This document shows, in pieces, positions 1 through 7,861 of a stretch of DNA of 64,000 bases; the first letter of the stretch is position 1, and each line of letters opens with the position of its first letter. Under the pieces are notes generated by a model. That model was not told where the DNA came from. It saw only the letters and a list, made by a program, of their open reading frames with translations, and did no database searches. Where the stretch lies: the NCBI GenBank assembly GCA_019187405.1, contig JABAQZ010000015.1, forward strand, positions 1-64,000. The letters are read 5' to 3'. Made by a program: the position numbers and the translations under genes. This DNA comes from Ignavibacteria bacterium. Lineage in GTDB: Bacteria > Bacteroidota > Ignavibacteria > Tepidaquicellales > Tepidaquicellaceae.

Positions 1-186
1 ATTCCTCTAGTGAGGGCGGCAACAAAAAATTCTGATCGTAATTTGCTTTAATCTGATGTGACATTCTTTTTAAATTTGTTTTGCAAATATAATCATTTTT
101 TATCAATATGTTTTGAGACACTCTCAAAAAATGGGGAGGGACTTGTTGTTTTTCATTTTTCTAACAGCTCCCTTCCCCAGCATGGG

Positions 187-292
187 GAAGCGCTGGGGAT
201 GGGGTGTCGTCAAAGCGTTGGGGATGGGGTTTCAAAGCGCTGGGGATGGGGTCTCAAAGCGCTGGGGACAGGGTTTCAAAGCGCTGGGGATT
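187..292. repeat. G-rich 22-bp tandem direct repeat, about 4.5 copies
   Basis: The unit starts CAAAGCGCTGGGGATGGGG and is 22 bp long. Clear copies begin at 211, 233, 255 and 277 (the last truncated), and a diverged copy begins near 187. Copies differ by single substitutions, for example GCGTTG for GCGCTG at 211 and GGACAGG for GGATGGG at 255. The period is not a multiple of three, so a selected peptide repeat is unlikely. Function is unknown. Confidence 0.85.
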
Positions 293-310
293 AAGGGAGA
301 GCATTATCTG

Positions 311-336
311 CGCTCCCAATCGGGAGATTGGGAGCG
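311..336. repeat. Perfect 11-bp inverted repeat, 4-nt loop
   Basis: CGCTCCCAATC (311-321) is the exact reverse complement of GATTGGGAGCG (326-336), with GGGA between them. RNA from either strand would fold into a strong hairpin. No U-rich tract follows on either side, so an intrinsic terminator is not supported. Confidence 0.6.
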
Positions 337-751
337 AGGTGCTGAAAAAATGGAGAGTGACTTAGGGAGGGGTACTTAAGTGCAGTCAGCGTTCAAAGTC
401 TGGCGATAGTGAACGAGTAGAAAGGGACGCTGTTTTTACAAAAAATTAATAGAATGAAAAAGTTGTTTGGAATTTGAAATAAAAAGTTTTATATTGCAAC
501 TGTTAAATCCCAAAAACAAATTACTTTAAAGAATTTGCATAAGTTATTTTACTTTAACGGAATTCTTTGTTTAATAGAAAGTAATAATGAAGATCATTTT
601 TATTTTCTCATACCCCAAATTTAATCCCCAAAAAAATTAAAATTCTTATTGTTTAACTTTATTCAAATAACTTAACTAAGTTTATAAAATGAAAGTTAAC
701 TATCATAATTTAAGGCATATTATTGCCGATTAAGTAATCAATTAATTTGTA

Positions 752-3700
752 ATGAAAAAATATCTACTTATTTTAACTTTAATGCTGTTAACTACCCAAA
801 TTAATTCGCAGGATTACTATAGTTATAAAGGAAAAAGAATATTGCTGCAGCAGAGATTGGATAAAATTGCAGTGATATTAAACGGAGCAAAAATCTCCGA
901 GCAGGAAGTAAGCAGCAGACTTCAGAATCTATTATTATCAGGGGACAAACTTGTCAAAGCTGGAAAATCAGTTTATGTAATTAATTTTACTCAAAGCAGA
1001 CAGCCGGCTGATATAAGCACATATATGGAGTCTGTAAAGCGCGGATGGAGTTATATAAAATTTATTACTCCGGTTTATTTTGGTACTTCAAAATCAGTTA
1101 CGCAGATTCCTACCGACAGGATACTTGTTAAGTTAAAAAGCAACCGTGATGTTGAAAAAATAAAATCTTTTACAGCGACAAACGATTGCGTAATAGAAGG
1201 TCAGTTCGGTGAAGGAGACGGGTTTATTATTTCAACTAAAGAAGGAGATGCAAGAAACGGCTTAGTCCTGTCAGATTTGTATTATTCAAGCGGATATTTT
1301 GAATATGCTGAACCTGATTTTGTATTCCCGGAAAGATGTCTGCTTCTTTCTGTTCCAAATGATCCCATGTATCCGATTCAGTGGGCATTAAAAAATTCGG
1401 GACAACTGATTCAGACGGGAAGTCCGTTTTTAATTTACGGGGATGCATCATCAGTCAATGGCATTCCGGGAGCAGACATGAATGTAGAATCAGCATGGGA
1501 TATAACCACCGGTTCAGAAAATGTAAAGATAGGAATTATAGACACCGGCATAGATTCTCTACATCCTGATCTGCAGATGTCAGGGCATATACTACCTGGA
1601 TATGATGCATTTAATGATTTAGAGGGTTCAGCGATAGATGTTGGAAATCACGGAACTTCAACTGCAGGACTTGCTGGAGCAGTGATGAATAACGGCATTG
1701 GAATTTCCGGCGTTGCTCCTTCGTGTCCGATAATGTCTATCTGTATATTTGATATTAACGGTTCGAGTTCAAGTATAATAATTGCACGAGCATTTGATAC
1801 AGCAAGAGTCAGGGGAATAGACGTTTTGAGCAACAGTTGGGGTGGCGGAACACCGCAGTCAATAATTACTGACGCTGTTGATAATGCGGCGCTAAATGGA
1901 AGAAACGGACTGGGATGTGTAATATTGTTTGCATCGGGAAATGACGGAAGGAATCCTCCGATATATCCGGCTGTACTTCCAAATGTGATTTGTGTCGGAG
2001 GATCAACTCCTCATGATCAAGCAAAAGCGCCGGGAACGGGAAATCAGTTTTTCTGGGGAAGCAATTACGGCGAGGATGAAATGGGAGATCTTGATCTTAT
2101 TGCGCCGACTAATTGTGCAACATTGCTCTCAGGAGGAGGATATGAAGAAAATTTCTGGGGAACGTCGGCAACGTGTCCGAATGCGGCTGGAGTTGCTGCG
2201 CTTGTTCTCTCTGTAAATCCGGTTCAAACAAGAATTCAAGTGTATGAAAATATTTTAAGAGGTTGTGATAAAACTGATAACGTACCATATAATATTCAGA
2301 AGCAGTTTGGAAAGTGGAGTCACTATTATGGATACGGAAGAATAAACGCGCTTAATTCGATGAAGCTTGCAATGGGAGATGACATTACACCGCCTGCCAT
2401 TTCGCATGAAAATGTTTCATCAACAGCTAGTACTTATCCGGTAATAATAAATGCGGAAATAACTGATCAAAACGGAAACAGCGTGCCGGTTATGGGAGAA
2501 TATCAGCCGAAAGTATTTTACAAAATAAAAAAGACAACATCAGCTTGGACCGCTTATGATTCGGTTACTGCATATTCGGTATCGGGAAATAATTTTTCGT
2601 TTAAAATTCCATCAATGGGTTGGGAGACACAGGTAAAATATTATATTAAAGCTTTTGACAATGCGGGGAATATAACGACTTTCCCGAAGCATGCTCCTAA
2701 TCCATTCTGGACTTGTTACTATGCTGTTGGAAACATTACATCTGAGAAGAAAAAAATTCCGCGTTTCACCGGGGCTGATTTTGGAGCTACACTATCCAAT
2801 GCGGTTAGTTTCTCGAGTTTTAACATACTTAATGCCAAGTTTGTAATTCACATGAGGCATACGTATCTCGATGACGAAGTGATACAGATATTAAGTCCGA
2901 TTCCCGATGCAAACAACAACAGAAAATGTCTTTTTTCTACAAACGGTAATGACGGTGATAATATTTACGGAGCTGAGGTTTATGATTTGGCTCAGGATTT
3001 TTGGAGTAATTCTACGCCACCGTATCTTTCGGGAAGTTTTAAGCCTGAATATAATCTTCGCGGTCTCAATGGTTTTAGCGCCGGAGGCAGCTGGAGAATA
3101 CTGCATTTTGACAGGAGTCTAACGGATTATGCATTCTTTGACAGCGTATTCATTATTTTAAGCAGGACAACCGGAACTCCGAGTCCATCGGTTAGATTGA
3201 ACCAGCCATCAGATTCAATCGTAGATTTTGGTGATGTTACATTTCCTGAAATTGCTGAGAAAAATTTTTATCTGAAAAATACGGGAACATCAAGCATGAG
3301 CATACCTGCTTATTCATTTGAAGGAGAATTTGCCGAGTTGTTTTCCTTAGTAAATACACCTGTTACTTCCGTTGCTCCGAATGACAGCGCATTATTCAGA
3401 ATAAAGCTGAATACGCTTGCGGGAAATTACGCGGCTTCGGGAATGAACGGAGCGGAAAATGCTGTGTTTAAAGTCATGACAAACGATCCATCAAAACCGG
3501 AATTCAGAATTTCGCTACAGACTTCCCGAAAACTCGTTCACAATCCTAAGAATCTTGATTTGAATGTACTCATTGAAGGACTTTATAATCCAAACATTAA
3601 TCAAATGATATCCGACAGTATAAAGGTGTATCTGAGAAATTCAACTGCACCTTATGCTGCAGTTGATTCCTCCTTCGGAATTATTGATCAGACGGGACAT

Positions 3701-4081
3701 GGTACGATTATTTTTGATAATGCTGAGAATAATACTGCATATTATATTGTAGTTAAGCACAGGAATTCAATCGAAACATGGAGTGCAGTTACAATGAGCT
3801 TCATTGATTCGCTTATGAGTTATAATTTTACTGTTTCAGATACTACAGCATACGGAAACAATCTTGTACAGGAAGGAAGCAGGTTTTGCATATTCAGCGG
3901 TGATGTAAATTTTGACGGTTCAGTTGATGCAGAAGATGCAGGCAGGATTGGAAACTCCGCAATTCAATATCAGACGGGATATAAAATCGAAGATTTAAGC
4001 GGTGATCTTATAATTGATGCAGCGGATAACATGATAGTTGATAATAACGTCAGGAAATATATAATTGTTGTTTCTCCCTAA
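752..4081 (+). CDS. Secreted subtilisin-like serine protease (S8) with dockerin-like C-terminus
   Basis: An 1109-residue exported endopeptidase. An N-terminal signal peptide (about residues 1-19) is followed by a propeptide-like region. The S8 catalytic domain has Asp264 (GIIDTGID), His300 (NHGTSTAG) and Ser472 (GTSATCPNAAG), so all three triad residues are present. About residues 670-810 resemble a proprotein-convertase P-domain (the SWRILHFDR stretch), and about 820-925 resemble an ASPM/SPD-2/Hydin-type Ig fold. The last ~170 residues form a module with two Asp-rich calcium-loop-like motifs (SGDVNFDGSVD and DLSGDLIIDAAD). The same module ends two other secreted proteins at 53531-54757 and 55099-57756. 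There is no T9SS sorting domain, although neighbouring secreted proteins have one. The gene is monocistronic, with a strong terminator at 4106. Protease assignment is secure; substrate is unknown. Confidence 0.93.
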   Translation: MKKYLLILTLMLLTTQINSQDYYSYKGKRILLQQRLDKIAVILNGAKISEQEVSSRLQNLLLSGDKLVKAGKSVYVINFTQSRQPADISTYMESVKRGWSYIKFITPVYFGTSKSVTQIPTDRILVKLKSNRDVEKIKSFTATNDCVIEGQFGEGDGFIISTKEGDARNGLVLSDLYYSSGYFEYAEPDFVFPERCLLLSVPNDPMYPIQWALKNSGQLIQTGSPFLIYGDASSVNGIPGADMNVESAWDITTGSENVKIGIIDTGIDSLHPDLQMSGHILPGYDAFNDLEGSAIDVGNHGTSTAGLAGAVMNNGIGISGVAPSCPIMSICIFDINGSSSSIIIARAFDTARVRGIDVLSNSWGGGTPQSIITDAVDNAALNGRNGLGCVILFASGNDGRNPPIYPAVLPNVICVGGSTPHDQAKAPGTGNQFFWGSNYGEDEMGDLDLIAPTNCATLLSGGGYEENFWGTSATCPNAAGVAALVLSVNPVQTRIQVYENILRGCDKTDNVPYNIQKQFGKWSHYYGYGRINALNSMKLAMGDDITPPAISHENVSSTASTYPVIINAEITDQNGNSVPVMGEYQPKVFYKIKKTTSAWTAYDSVTAYSVSGNNFSFKIPSMGWETQVKYYIKAFDNAGNITTFPKHAPNPFWTCYYAVGNITSEKKKIPRFTGADFGATLSNAVSFSSFNILNAKFVIHMRHTYLDDEVIQILSPIPDANNNRKCLFSTNGNDGDNIYGAEVYDLAQDFWSNSTPPYLSGSFKPEYNLRGLNGFSAGGSWRILHFDRSLTDYAFFDSVFIILSRTTGTPSPSVRLNQPSDSIVDFGDVTFPEIAEKNFYLKNTGTSSMSIPAYSFEGEFAELFSLVNTPVTSVAPNDSALFRIKLNTLAGNYAASGMNGAENAVFKVMTNDPSKPEFRISLQTSRKLVHNPKNLDLNVLIEGLYNPNINQMISDSIKVYLRNSTAPYAAVDSSFGIIDQTGHGTIIFDNAENNTAYYIVVKHRNSIETWSAVTMSFIDSLMSYNFTVSDTTAYGNNLVQEGSRFCIFSGDVNFDGSVDAEDAGRIGNSAIQYQTGYKIEDLSGDLIIDAADNMIVDNNVRKYIIVVSP

Positions 4082-4105
4082 ATATATTAATAATATTACT
4101 TACAG

Positions 4106-4135
4106 ACGGCAATGAAACATTTCATTGCCGTTTTT
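4106..4135 (+). terminator. Intrinsic terminator after the subtilase gene
   Basis: ACGGCAATGAA (4106-4116) pairs perfectly with TTCATTGCCGT (4121-4131) around an ACAT loop, and a T-rich tract follows. It lies 25 bp after the subtilase stop codon. Confidence 0.9.
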
Positions 4136-4258
4136 ATTTTCCTTTCGATAGAATAATCAGAATTTAAATTAGAAATTAAAATTTTTCTCTTTGCCAAACA
4201 CTCATCTCGCGATTAAATTGACACTGAGGTTTTGAGAATGCGACGAAATCGCTTTGGT

Positions 4259-4266
4259 TATCTTTG
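4259..4266 (+). promoter_or_regulatory. Possible promoter box TATCTTTG ahead of the JAMM gene
   Basis: TATCTTTG matches the Bacteroidota -7 consensus TAnnTTTG. It lies 68 bp before the preferred ATG at 4335 and after the subtilase terminator. A TTTTG tract at 4230-4234 could serve as a -33 element, though the 24-bp spacer is rather long. A single short match is weak evidence. Confidence 0.35.
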
Positions 4267-4334
4267 CTTTTCAAAACAAAAGGTATAATAATTTTCGGTT
4301 TAAAATTTTTTTCGAGTTGACTATATTGCATCGA

Positions 4335-5471
4335 ATGAAAATAGATTTAACCGAAAATAAGGGAAACGGCGAATGCATAGCCTCTGAATTTCCCGACGAT
4401 ACTCTTTATACAGGTACAGATAAAGGCACGGATGAATTTAAAATCTTCATCAAGCAGAAGACCCTTAACGAGATGGATGATCATCTTATGAGCGATGTAT
4501 TGAATGAGCTTGGAGGTGTAATGACAGGTGATTATTGTATTAATGACGAAAGTGAAAAATTCATTAAGATAGACGGCTTCATACCCGCGCTTCACACGCA
4601 AGCTTCTGCTTCAAGACTAACATTTACCCACGATACATGGAGTCACATAAATACGGAGCTTGAAACGAGATTTCCCGGAAAGAAGATCCTCGGCTGGTAT
4701 CATTCTCATCCGGGGCACACTGTATTTTTTTCTAACTATGATGTTTTCATTCAGGAAAATTTTTTTAACATGGAATACATGGTAGCTTATGTATTTGATC
4801 CAACGATAAAAGAAAGAGGATTTTTTTTCTGGAAAGAAAACAAGACTGTCAAAGCAAAGGGTTTTTACATATATGAAACCGGAGATAATATTCCGGTACA
4901 TAATTTTATCACTAGTTATGATAATGATGTTAAAGAGGAATCATTGCCTTCCAAAGAGTTGTCGTTTAAGGATAAAATATTAAAATATTTTCCGTTTGTA
5001 TTTGCAGGATTAAGCGTATTGATATTGATTATTCTGATTTATGGTATAATTCAGATAAATGCAGGTAAAAATAATATGAAGTCGCTTGAGATGGAAATTG
5101 AAATTCTAAAACGTGAGAATGAAAAACTTTCGGAAAAGGTCAAAGAAATATCATTAAGCAAATATCTGGAAAACTTTAACGAGACGCTTACTGAGAGCAA
5201 AATTAAAGATAAGGAAGATATTAGCTTAAAAGATAATGCTTCAGTCAAAAGCGCTGATAATAAAGTGAATTCCGGTACTTCTGATACTGTCAGTAACAAG
5301 GAAATTCAGGATAACAGAGAGTATGTCGTTAAGGCAGGAGATACGCTTGAAAGAATATTAATAAGCCATAATATCAGCAGGGAAAAATTAAAAGATATTA
5401 TGTTAAAAAATAGCATTAAAAAATCTTCGGATCTTAAAATTGGCATGGTAATTTTGCTGCCCAAGCAATAA
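4335..5471 (+). CDS. Membrane-anchored JAMM/MPN metalloprotease with C-terminal LysM
   Basis: A 378-residue protein counted from the ATG at 4335; the frame is open from a TTG at 4254, but that extension looks non-conserved. An N-terminal Mov34/JAB (MPN+) domain has Glu58 in NELGGVMTG and the full HxHx10D zinc motif, His123, His125 and Asp136 (HSHPGHTVFFSNYD). These are the ligands of an active JAMM isopeptidase. One transmembrane segment follows (about 219-241), then a coiled-coil-like charged stretch (about 248-290) and a C-terminal LysM domain (about 329-378, EYVVKAGDTLERI). There is no signal peptide, so I infer a cytosolic JAMM domain and a periplasmic LysM that holds peptidoglycan. The next gene is an E2-like protein, which suggests a ubiquitin-like conjugation or deconjugation role. 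No E1 or ubiquitin-like gene is visible nearby. Domain calls are confident; the function is inferred. Confidence 0.88.
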   Translation: MKIDLTENKGNGECIASEFPDDTLYTGTDKGTDEFKIFIKQKTLNEMDDHLMSDVLNELGGVMTGDYCINDESEKFIKIDGFIPALHTQASASRLTFTHDTWSHINTELETRFPGKKILGWYHSHPGHTVFFSNYDVFIQENFFNMEYMVAYVFDPTIKERGFFFWKENKTVKAKGFYIYETGDNIPVHNFITSYDNDVKEESLPSKELSFKDKILKYFPFVFAGLSVLILIILIYGIIQINAGKNNMKSLEMEIEILKRENEKLSEKVKEISLSKYLENFNETLTESKIKDKEDISLKDNASVKSADNKVNSGTSDTVSNKEIQDNREYVVKAGDTLERILISHNISREKLKDIMLKNSIKKSSDLKIGMVILLPKQ

Positions 5472-5521
5472 ACATAGATTAGAAAAATTAATAAAAGCAA
5501 ATTTTAAAAAAATCAGATTAA

Positions 5522-6055
5522 GTGAGTCCGAGACACAGAAGATTAATATCAGACTTTAAAAAAATGAAAGAGGAGTTTTCTGAACATCCTTACATAAGTT
5601 TTGAATATGAAGGCGAAGATCTGCCTCCGGAAAAGTATTTTGTTTATTACAGGAACATGAAAGGATTGAGACTTATACGGAATGAAGGTCAGGAAAAGAA
5701 AGAGTTGGAAATAGTTAACGAGCATAAGATTGAGATTTATCTGCATGCTGATTATCCGAGACTAAAGCCGCAGTGTTATATTTTATCCGGTTCGTTCCAT
5801 CCGAATTTCAGAATGGCATCGCCAAATGACATCTGCATCGGAGATTACTGGGCATCCGGAGAAACAATAATTGACATAATTTATCAGATTGGAGAAATGA
5901 TTTCTTATCAGAGTTATAATGTAACGAGTCCGCTGAACGGGATAGCAGCTAAGTGGGCAAAAGAGAATCTGAATCTTTTTCCCATTGATAATATAAATTT
6001 AAGGCAGGGAGAAATCATAATTAGTCTTACTGACAAAAATGATAATACCGTATAA
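5522..6055 (+). CDS. Prokaryotic E2-like (ubiquitin-conjugating fold) protein
   Basis: A 177-residue protein with a GTG start. It shows the E2 core pattern: a YPRLKPQ strand, then FHPNF (His93-Pro-Asn95), then Cys105 in NDICIGDYW, a Trp five residues later, and a helix ending in an LNGIAAKWAKEN segment that matches the eukaryotic N-x-x-A-A helix. Cys105 sits where E2 enzymes hold their thioester cysteine, with two extra residues between HPN and Cys compared with typical eukaryotic E2s. The gene lies 50 bp after the JAMM-LysM gene and its end overlaps the carbonic anhydrase-like gene by 17 bp, so the three probably form one operon. I infer that it carries a ubiquitin-like protein or another thioester-linked group. 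The partner E1 and modifier are not in this window. Fold assignment rests on motif order, not on a database search. Confidence 0.78.
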   Translation: MSPRHRRLISDFKKMKEEFSEHPYISFEYEGEDLPPEKYFVYYRNMKGLRLIRNEGQEKKELEIVNEHKIEIYLHADYPRLKPQCYILSGSFHPNFRMASPNDICIGDYWASGETIIDIIYQIGEMISYQSYNVTSPLNGIAAKWAKENLNLFPIDNINLRQGEIIISLTDKNDNTV

Positions 6056-6560
6056 AAATAAAAATCCGCAAATTGACGAAAGCGTATTCATTGCTGCGGG
6101 AGCTGTAATAACAGGAGACGTAAAAATAGGAAAGCATTCGAGCGTATGGTTTAATGCTGTGATAAGAGGCGATGTAAATCACATAGTAATAGGAGAGCAT
6201 ACAAATATTCAGGACGGTTGCATACTGCATGTGACAAACGGAAGACATCCGCTAAAGATTGGCGACTGGGCGACTATAGGTCACAATGCAATCATTCACG
6301 GAAGTACTGTAAAAAGCTTAGTGCTTATTGGAATGGGAGCAATACTTTTGGATGATTCAGAAGTTAATTCAAACAGCATTGTAGCAGCCGGTTCGGTAGT
6401 AAAAGAGGGATTTATAATTCCTGAAGGAGTTCTTGCTGCGGGAGTTCCTGCAAAAATAATCAGAGACATAACAGCAGACGAGATTTCAAAAATAAAACTG
6501 AGCGCAGAGGGGTATGCGGGATATGCGGAAGAATATGCTAAAGTGACATATATTCCTTGA
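6039..6560 (+). CDS. Gamma carbonic anhydrase-like hexapeptide-repeat protein
   Basis: A 173-residue left-handed beta-helix protein of the YrdA/PaaY/CaiE type. The hexapeptide pattern (IxxxAxVxGDVxIG) runs through the N-terminal two thirds. The family's zinc ligands are visible: His in CILHVTNG and the two His of TIGHNAIIHG. Members are trimeric and bind zinc at subunit interfaces; carbonic anhydrase activity is shown for some and not for others, so the exact activity is open. Its ATG lies inside the end of the E2-like gene (17-bp overlap), which suggests translational coupling. Whether this reflects a working link with the JAMM/E2 pair or only gene order cannot be told. Confidence 0.88.
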   Translation: MIIPYKNKNPQIDESVFIAAGAVITGDVKIGKHSSVWFNAVIRGDVNHIVIGEHTNIQDGCILHVTNGRHPLKIGDWATIGHNAIIHGSTVKSLVLIGMGAILLDDSEVNSNSIVAAGSVVKEGFIIPEGVLAAGVPAKIIRDITADEISKIKLSAEGYAGYAEEYAKVTYIP

Positions 6561-6649
6561 AAATCCAAAGGGTTAAAAAAAATTATATTCAATTGACAAA
6601 ATTAAATTATATAGATATTTTTAAACAGTTTTTTAAAAATCTCAATATT

Positions 6650-6654
6650 GGAGG
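6650..6654 (+). promoter_or_regulatory. Strong Shine-Dalgarno GGAGG before the cold shock gene
   Basis: GGAGG stands four bases before the ATG at 6659. Most genes in this window have only A/T-rich sequence at this place, as is usual in Bacteroidota, so a near-perfect site marks this gene as likely to be initiated unusually efficiently. Confidence 0.6.
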
Positions 6655-6658
6655 ATAA

Positions 6659-6865
6659 ATGCCGAAAGGTAAAGTAAAATGGTTTGATAACAAAAAAGGA
6701 TTCGGATTTATAGTATCCGATGACGGGAAAGATGTATTTGTACATTTTTCAGATATTGTTTCAGAAGATTCATACAAGTCACTGCATGAAGGAAATGATG
6801 TCGAATTTGAAATTTCTGAAGAAGGTAAGGGTTCAAAAGCGTCGCAAGTAAAAGTAATTAAATAA
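6659..6865 (+). CDS. Cold shock protein (CspA family)
   Basis: A 68-residue single cold-shock domain, the usual family length. RNP1 (KGFGFI) and RNP2 (VFVHF) are both intact, with the N-terminal [11 protein letters not shown] typical of the family. It is a cytosolic single-stranded nucleic acid binding protein and RNA chaperone. The gene stands alone: a 98-bp leader precedes it, with TTGACA at 6593 as a possible -35 element, and a terminator follows at 6891. Together with the strong ribosome-binding site this suggests an abundant transcript. Whether it is cold-induced or constitutive cannot be told from the sequence. Confidence 0.95.
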   Translation: MPKGKVKWFDNKKGFGFIVSDDGKDVFVHFSDIVSEDSYKSLHEGNDVEFEISEEGKGSKASQVKVIK

Positions 6866-6890
6866 GAATATCTTAGAATTTAAAATTAAA

Positions 6891-6923
6891 AGCCCTAATT
6901 GGATAATTCAGTTAGGGTTTTTT
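6891..6923 (+). terminator. Intrinsic terminator after the cold shock gene
   Basis: CCCTAA (6893-6898) pairs with TTAGGG (6912-6917), followed by six T (6918-6923). The stem is short and the loop is 13 nt, but its place just after a monocistronic gene supports it. Confidence 0.7.
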
Positions 6924-6945
6924 AAATAGCAGGGGATAAAATCTT

Positions 6946-7371
6946 TTGACAAAGAAATCCGGTCATAATTTTCAGGAAGACTTAAGAAAAATAGAGGAGT
7001 TATTCTCGGAATCTTTTAACAAAACGGAAAATTCCTATACCATCAGCATAAGGAATGAAAAAATAAATTCCGTAATATTCGTTGAAATAATACCTGATGA
7101 AGAATCAACTTACCTGATTTCAGTATATACAAACAACACACATTTGCAATTACAATCCTGCTCAAACATGCTTATCAGCGAGATGCTTGAGGAAGCCGTG
7201 TTTATTTCCGAAACACCGGAAAAAATATCCGGTCTGATAATCTCGAAGCAGGGTGATTGTTCACTTTATTCCAATGTGGATAAAAGGCTGTTAAGTTCAG
7301 ATTTTTCCGGACTAAATTCGGAAAAGCTGCTGGCAGCGATGGCATTATCCATCACCGAAACAATCAACTGA
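6946..7371 (+). CDS. Conserved-looking hypothetical protein
   Basis: A 141-residue soluble protein that I do not recognise. It starts at a TTG, with an AGGGG ribosome-binding site at 6931-6935. The N-terminal 30 residues are charged and probably helical, the middle alternates polar and hydrophobic residues as in a beta-sheet, and the C-terminus is helical (LLAAMALSITETIN). No signal peptide, transmembrane segment or metal motif is seen. The alpha/beta order recalls small chaperone-like folds, but this is only an impression. It precedes ybeY by 46 bp and may be co-transcribed with ybeY-smg-topA. It does not end in Gly-Gly, so there is no reason to take it as the missing ubiquitin-like partner of the upstream E2. 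Confidence 0.7.
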   Translation: MTKKSGHNFQEDLRKIEELFSESFNKTENSYTISIRNEKINSVIFVEIIPDEESTYLISVYTNNTHLQLQSCSNMLISEMLEEAVFISETPEKISGLIISKQGDCSLYSNVDKRLLSSDFSGLNSEKLLAAMALSITETIN

Positions 7372-7417
7372 CACAGTCAAGGAGTTTTATTAAAACTGAA
7401 TTTGTTAAAGCGGAAAA

Positions 7418-7861
7418 TTGAAATTAAACATGATTTATAATACCGGATTTTTCAAAAGCAGATTAAAGAAAGATAAGCTGAAAAAAATTTCAAATAATCT
7501 CATACTCCGGATTCAGAAGGAAGAGAAAGTCAGATTTGGAGAAATAAATCTGATTTACTGCGGCGACAAAGAAATCAGAAAAATCAACAAAGAATACCTT
7601 GGACACGATTATGAAACAGATATTATCACATTTCATGATACCGACGAGAAGGGAAACATCGAAGGTGAACTGCTTATATCAACAGACACGGTAAAAAGAA
7701 ATTCCGAAAGCTATTCGGTTACATTGGCTCAAGAGCTATTCAGAGTAACGGCACACGGATTATTGCACTTATGCGGATACGATGACAAGACAAGAGCGGG
7801 AATTAAAGAAATGAGAGAAAAGGAAAATTATTATTTAAAAAAAATAAGACTTTCTTTTTAA
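7418..7861 (+). CDS. ybeY: Endoribonuclease YbeY (rRNA maturation factor)
   Basis: A 147-residue protein of the UPF0054 family, a metal-dependent endoribonuclease acting in 16S rRNA 3'-end processing and ribosome quality control. The metal-site motif reads HGLLHLCGYDD. The two His of HGxLH are present, but the third position, His in the common HGxLHLxGYDH form, is Asp here. The N-terminal part has the expected INLIYCGDKEIRKINKEYLG pattern and TDIITF. The TTG at 7418 is taken as the start; an ATG four codons later (7430) is equally possible. The stop abuts the ATG of smg, so the two genes are in one operon. Confidence 0.92.
   Translation: MKLNMIYNTGFFKSRLKKDKLKKISNNLILRIQKEEKVRFGEINLIYCGDKEIRKINKEYLGHDYETDIITFHDTDEKGNIEGELLISTDTVKRNSESYSVTLAQELFRVTAHGLLHLCGYDDKTRAGIKEMREKENYYLKKIRLSF

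Larger units (their letters stand above)
1..751. other. Non-coding leader region of the window
   Basis: No convincing gene is seen here. Two short overlapping open frames within 58-379 run through a G-rich tandem repeat and have repeat-derived, low-complexity products. The region holds a 22-bp direct repeat (187-292) and an 11-bp inverted repeat (311-336). From about 420 on it is plain AT-rich sequence up to the subtilase start. The G-rich stretch contrasts with its AT-rich surroundings. Confidence 0.6.

Noticed and set aside
311-336. Intrinsic terminator
   Set aside because: The hairpin is strong, but no T-run follows on either strand and no gene ends nearby.
58-379. Two overlapping open frames (78 and 88 codons)
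   Set aside because: They run through the G-rich 22-bp repeat, overlap in different frames and give low-complexity products with no signal or domain.
6946-7371. Missing ubiquitin-like modifier for the E2-like protein
   Set aside because: It is too long, is separated by the carbonic anhydrase and cold shock genes and a terminator, and does not end in Gly.
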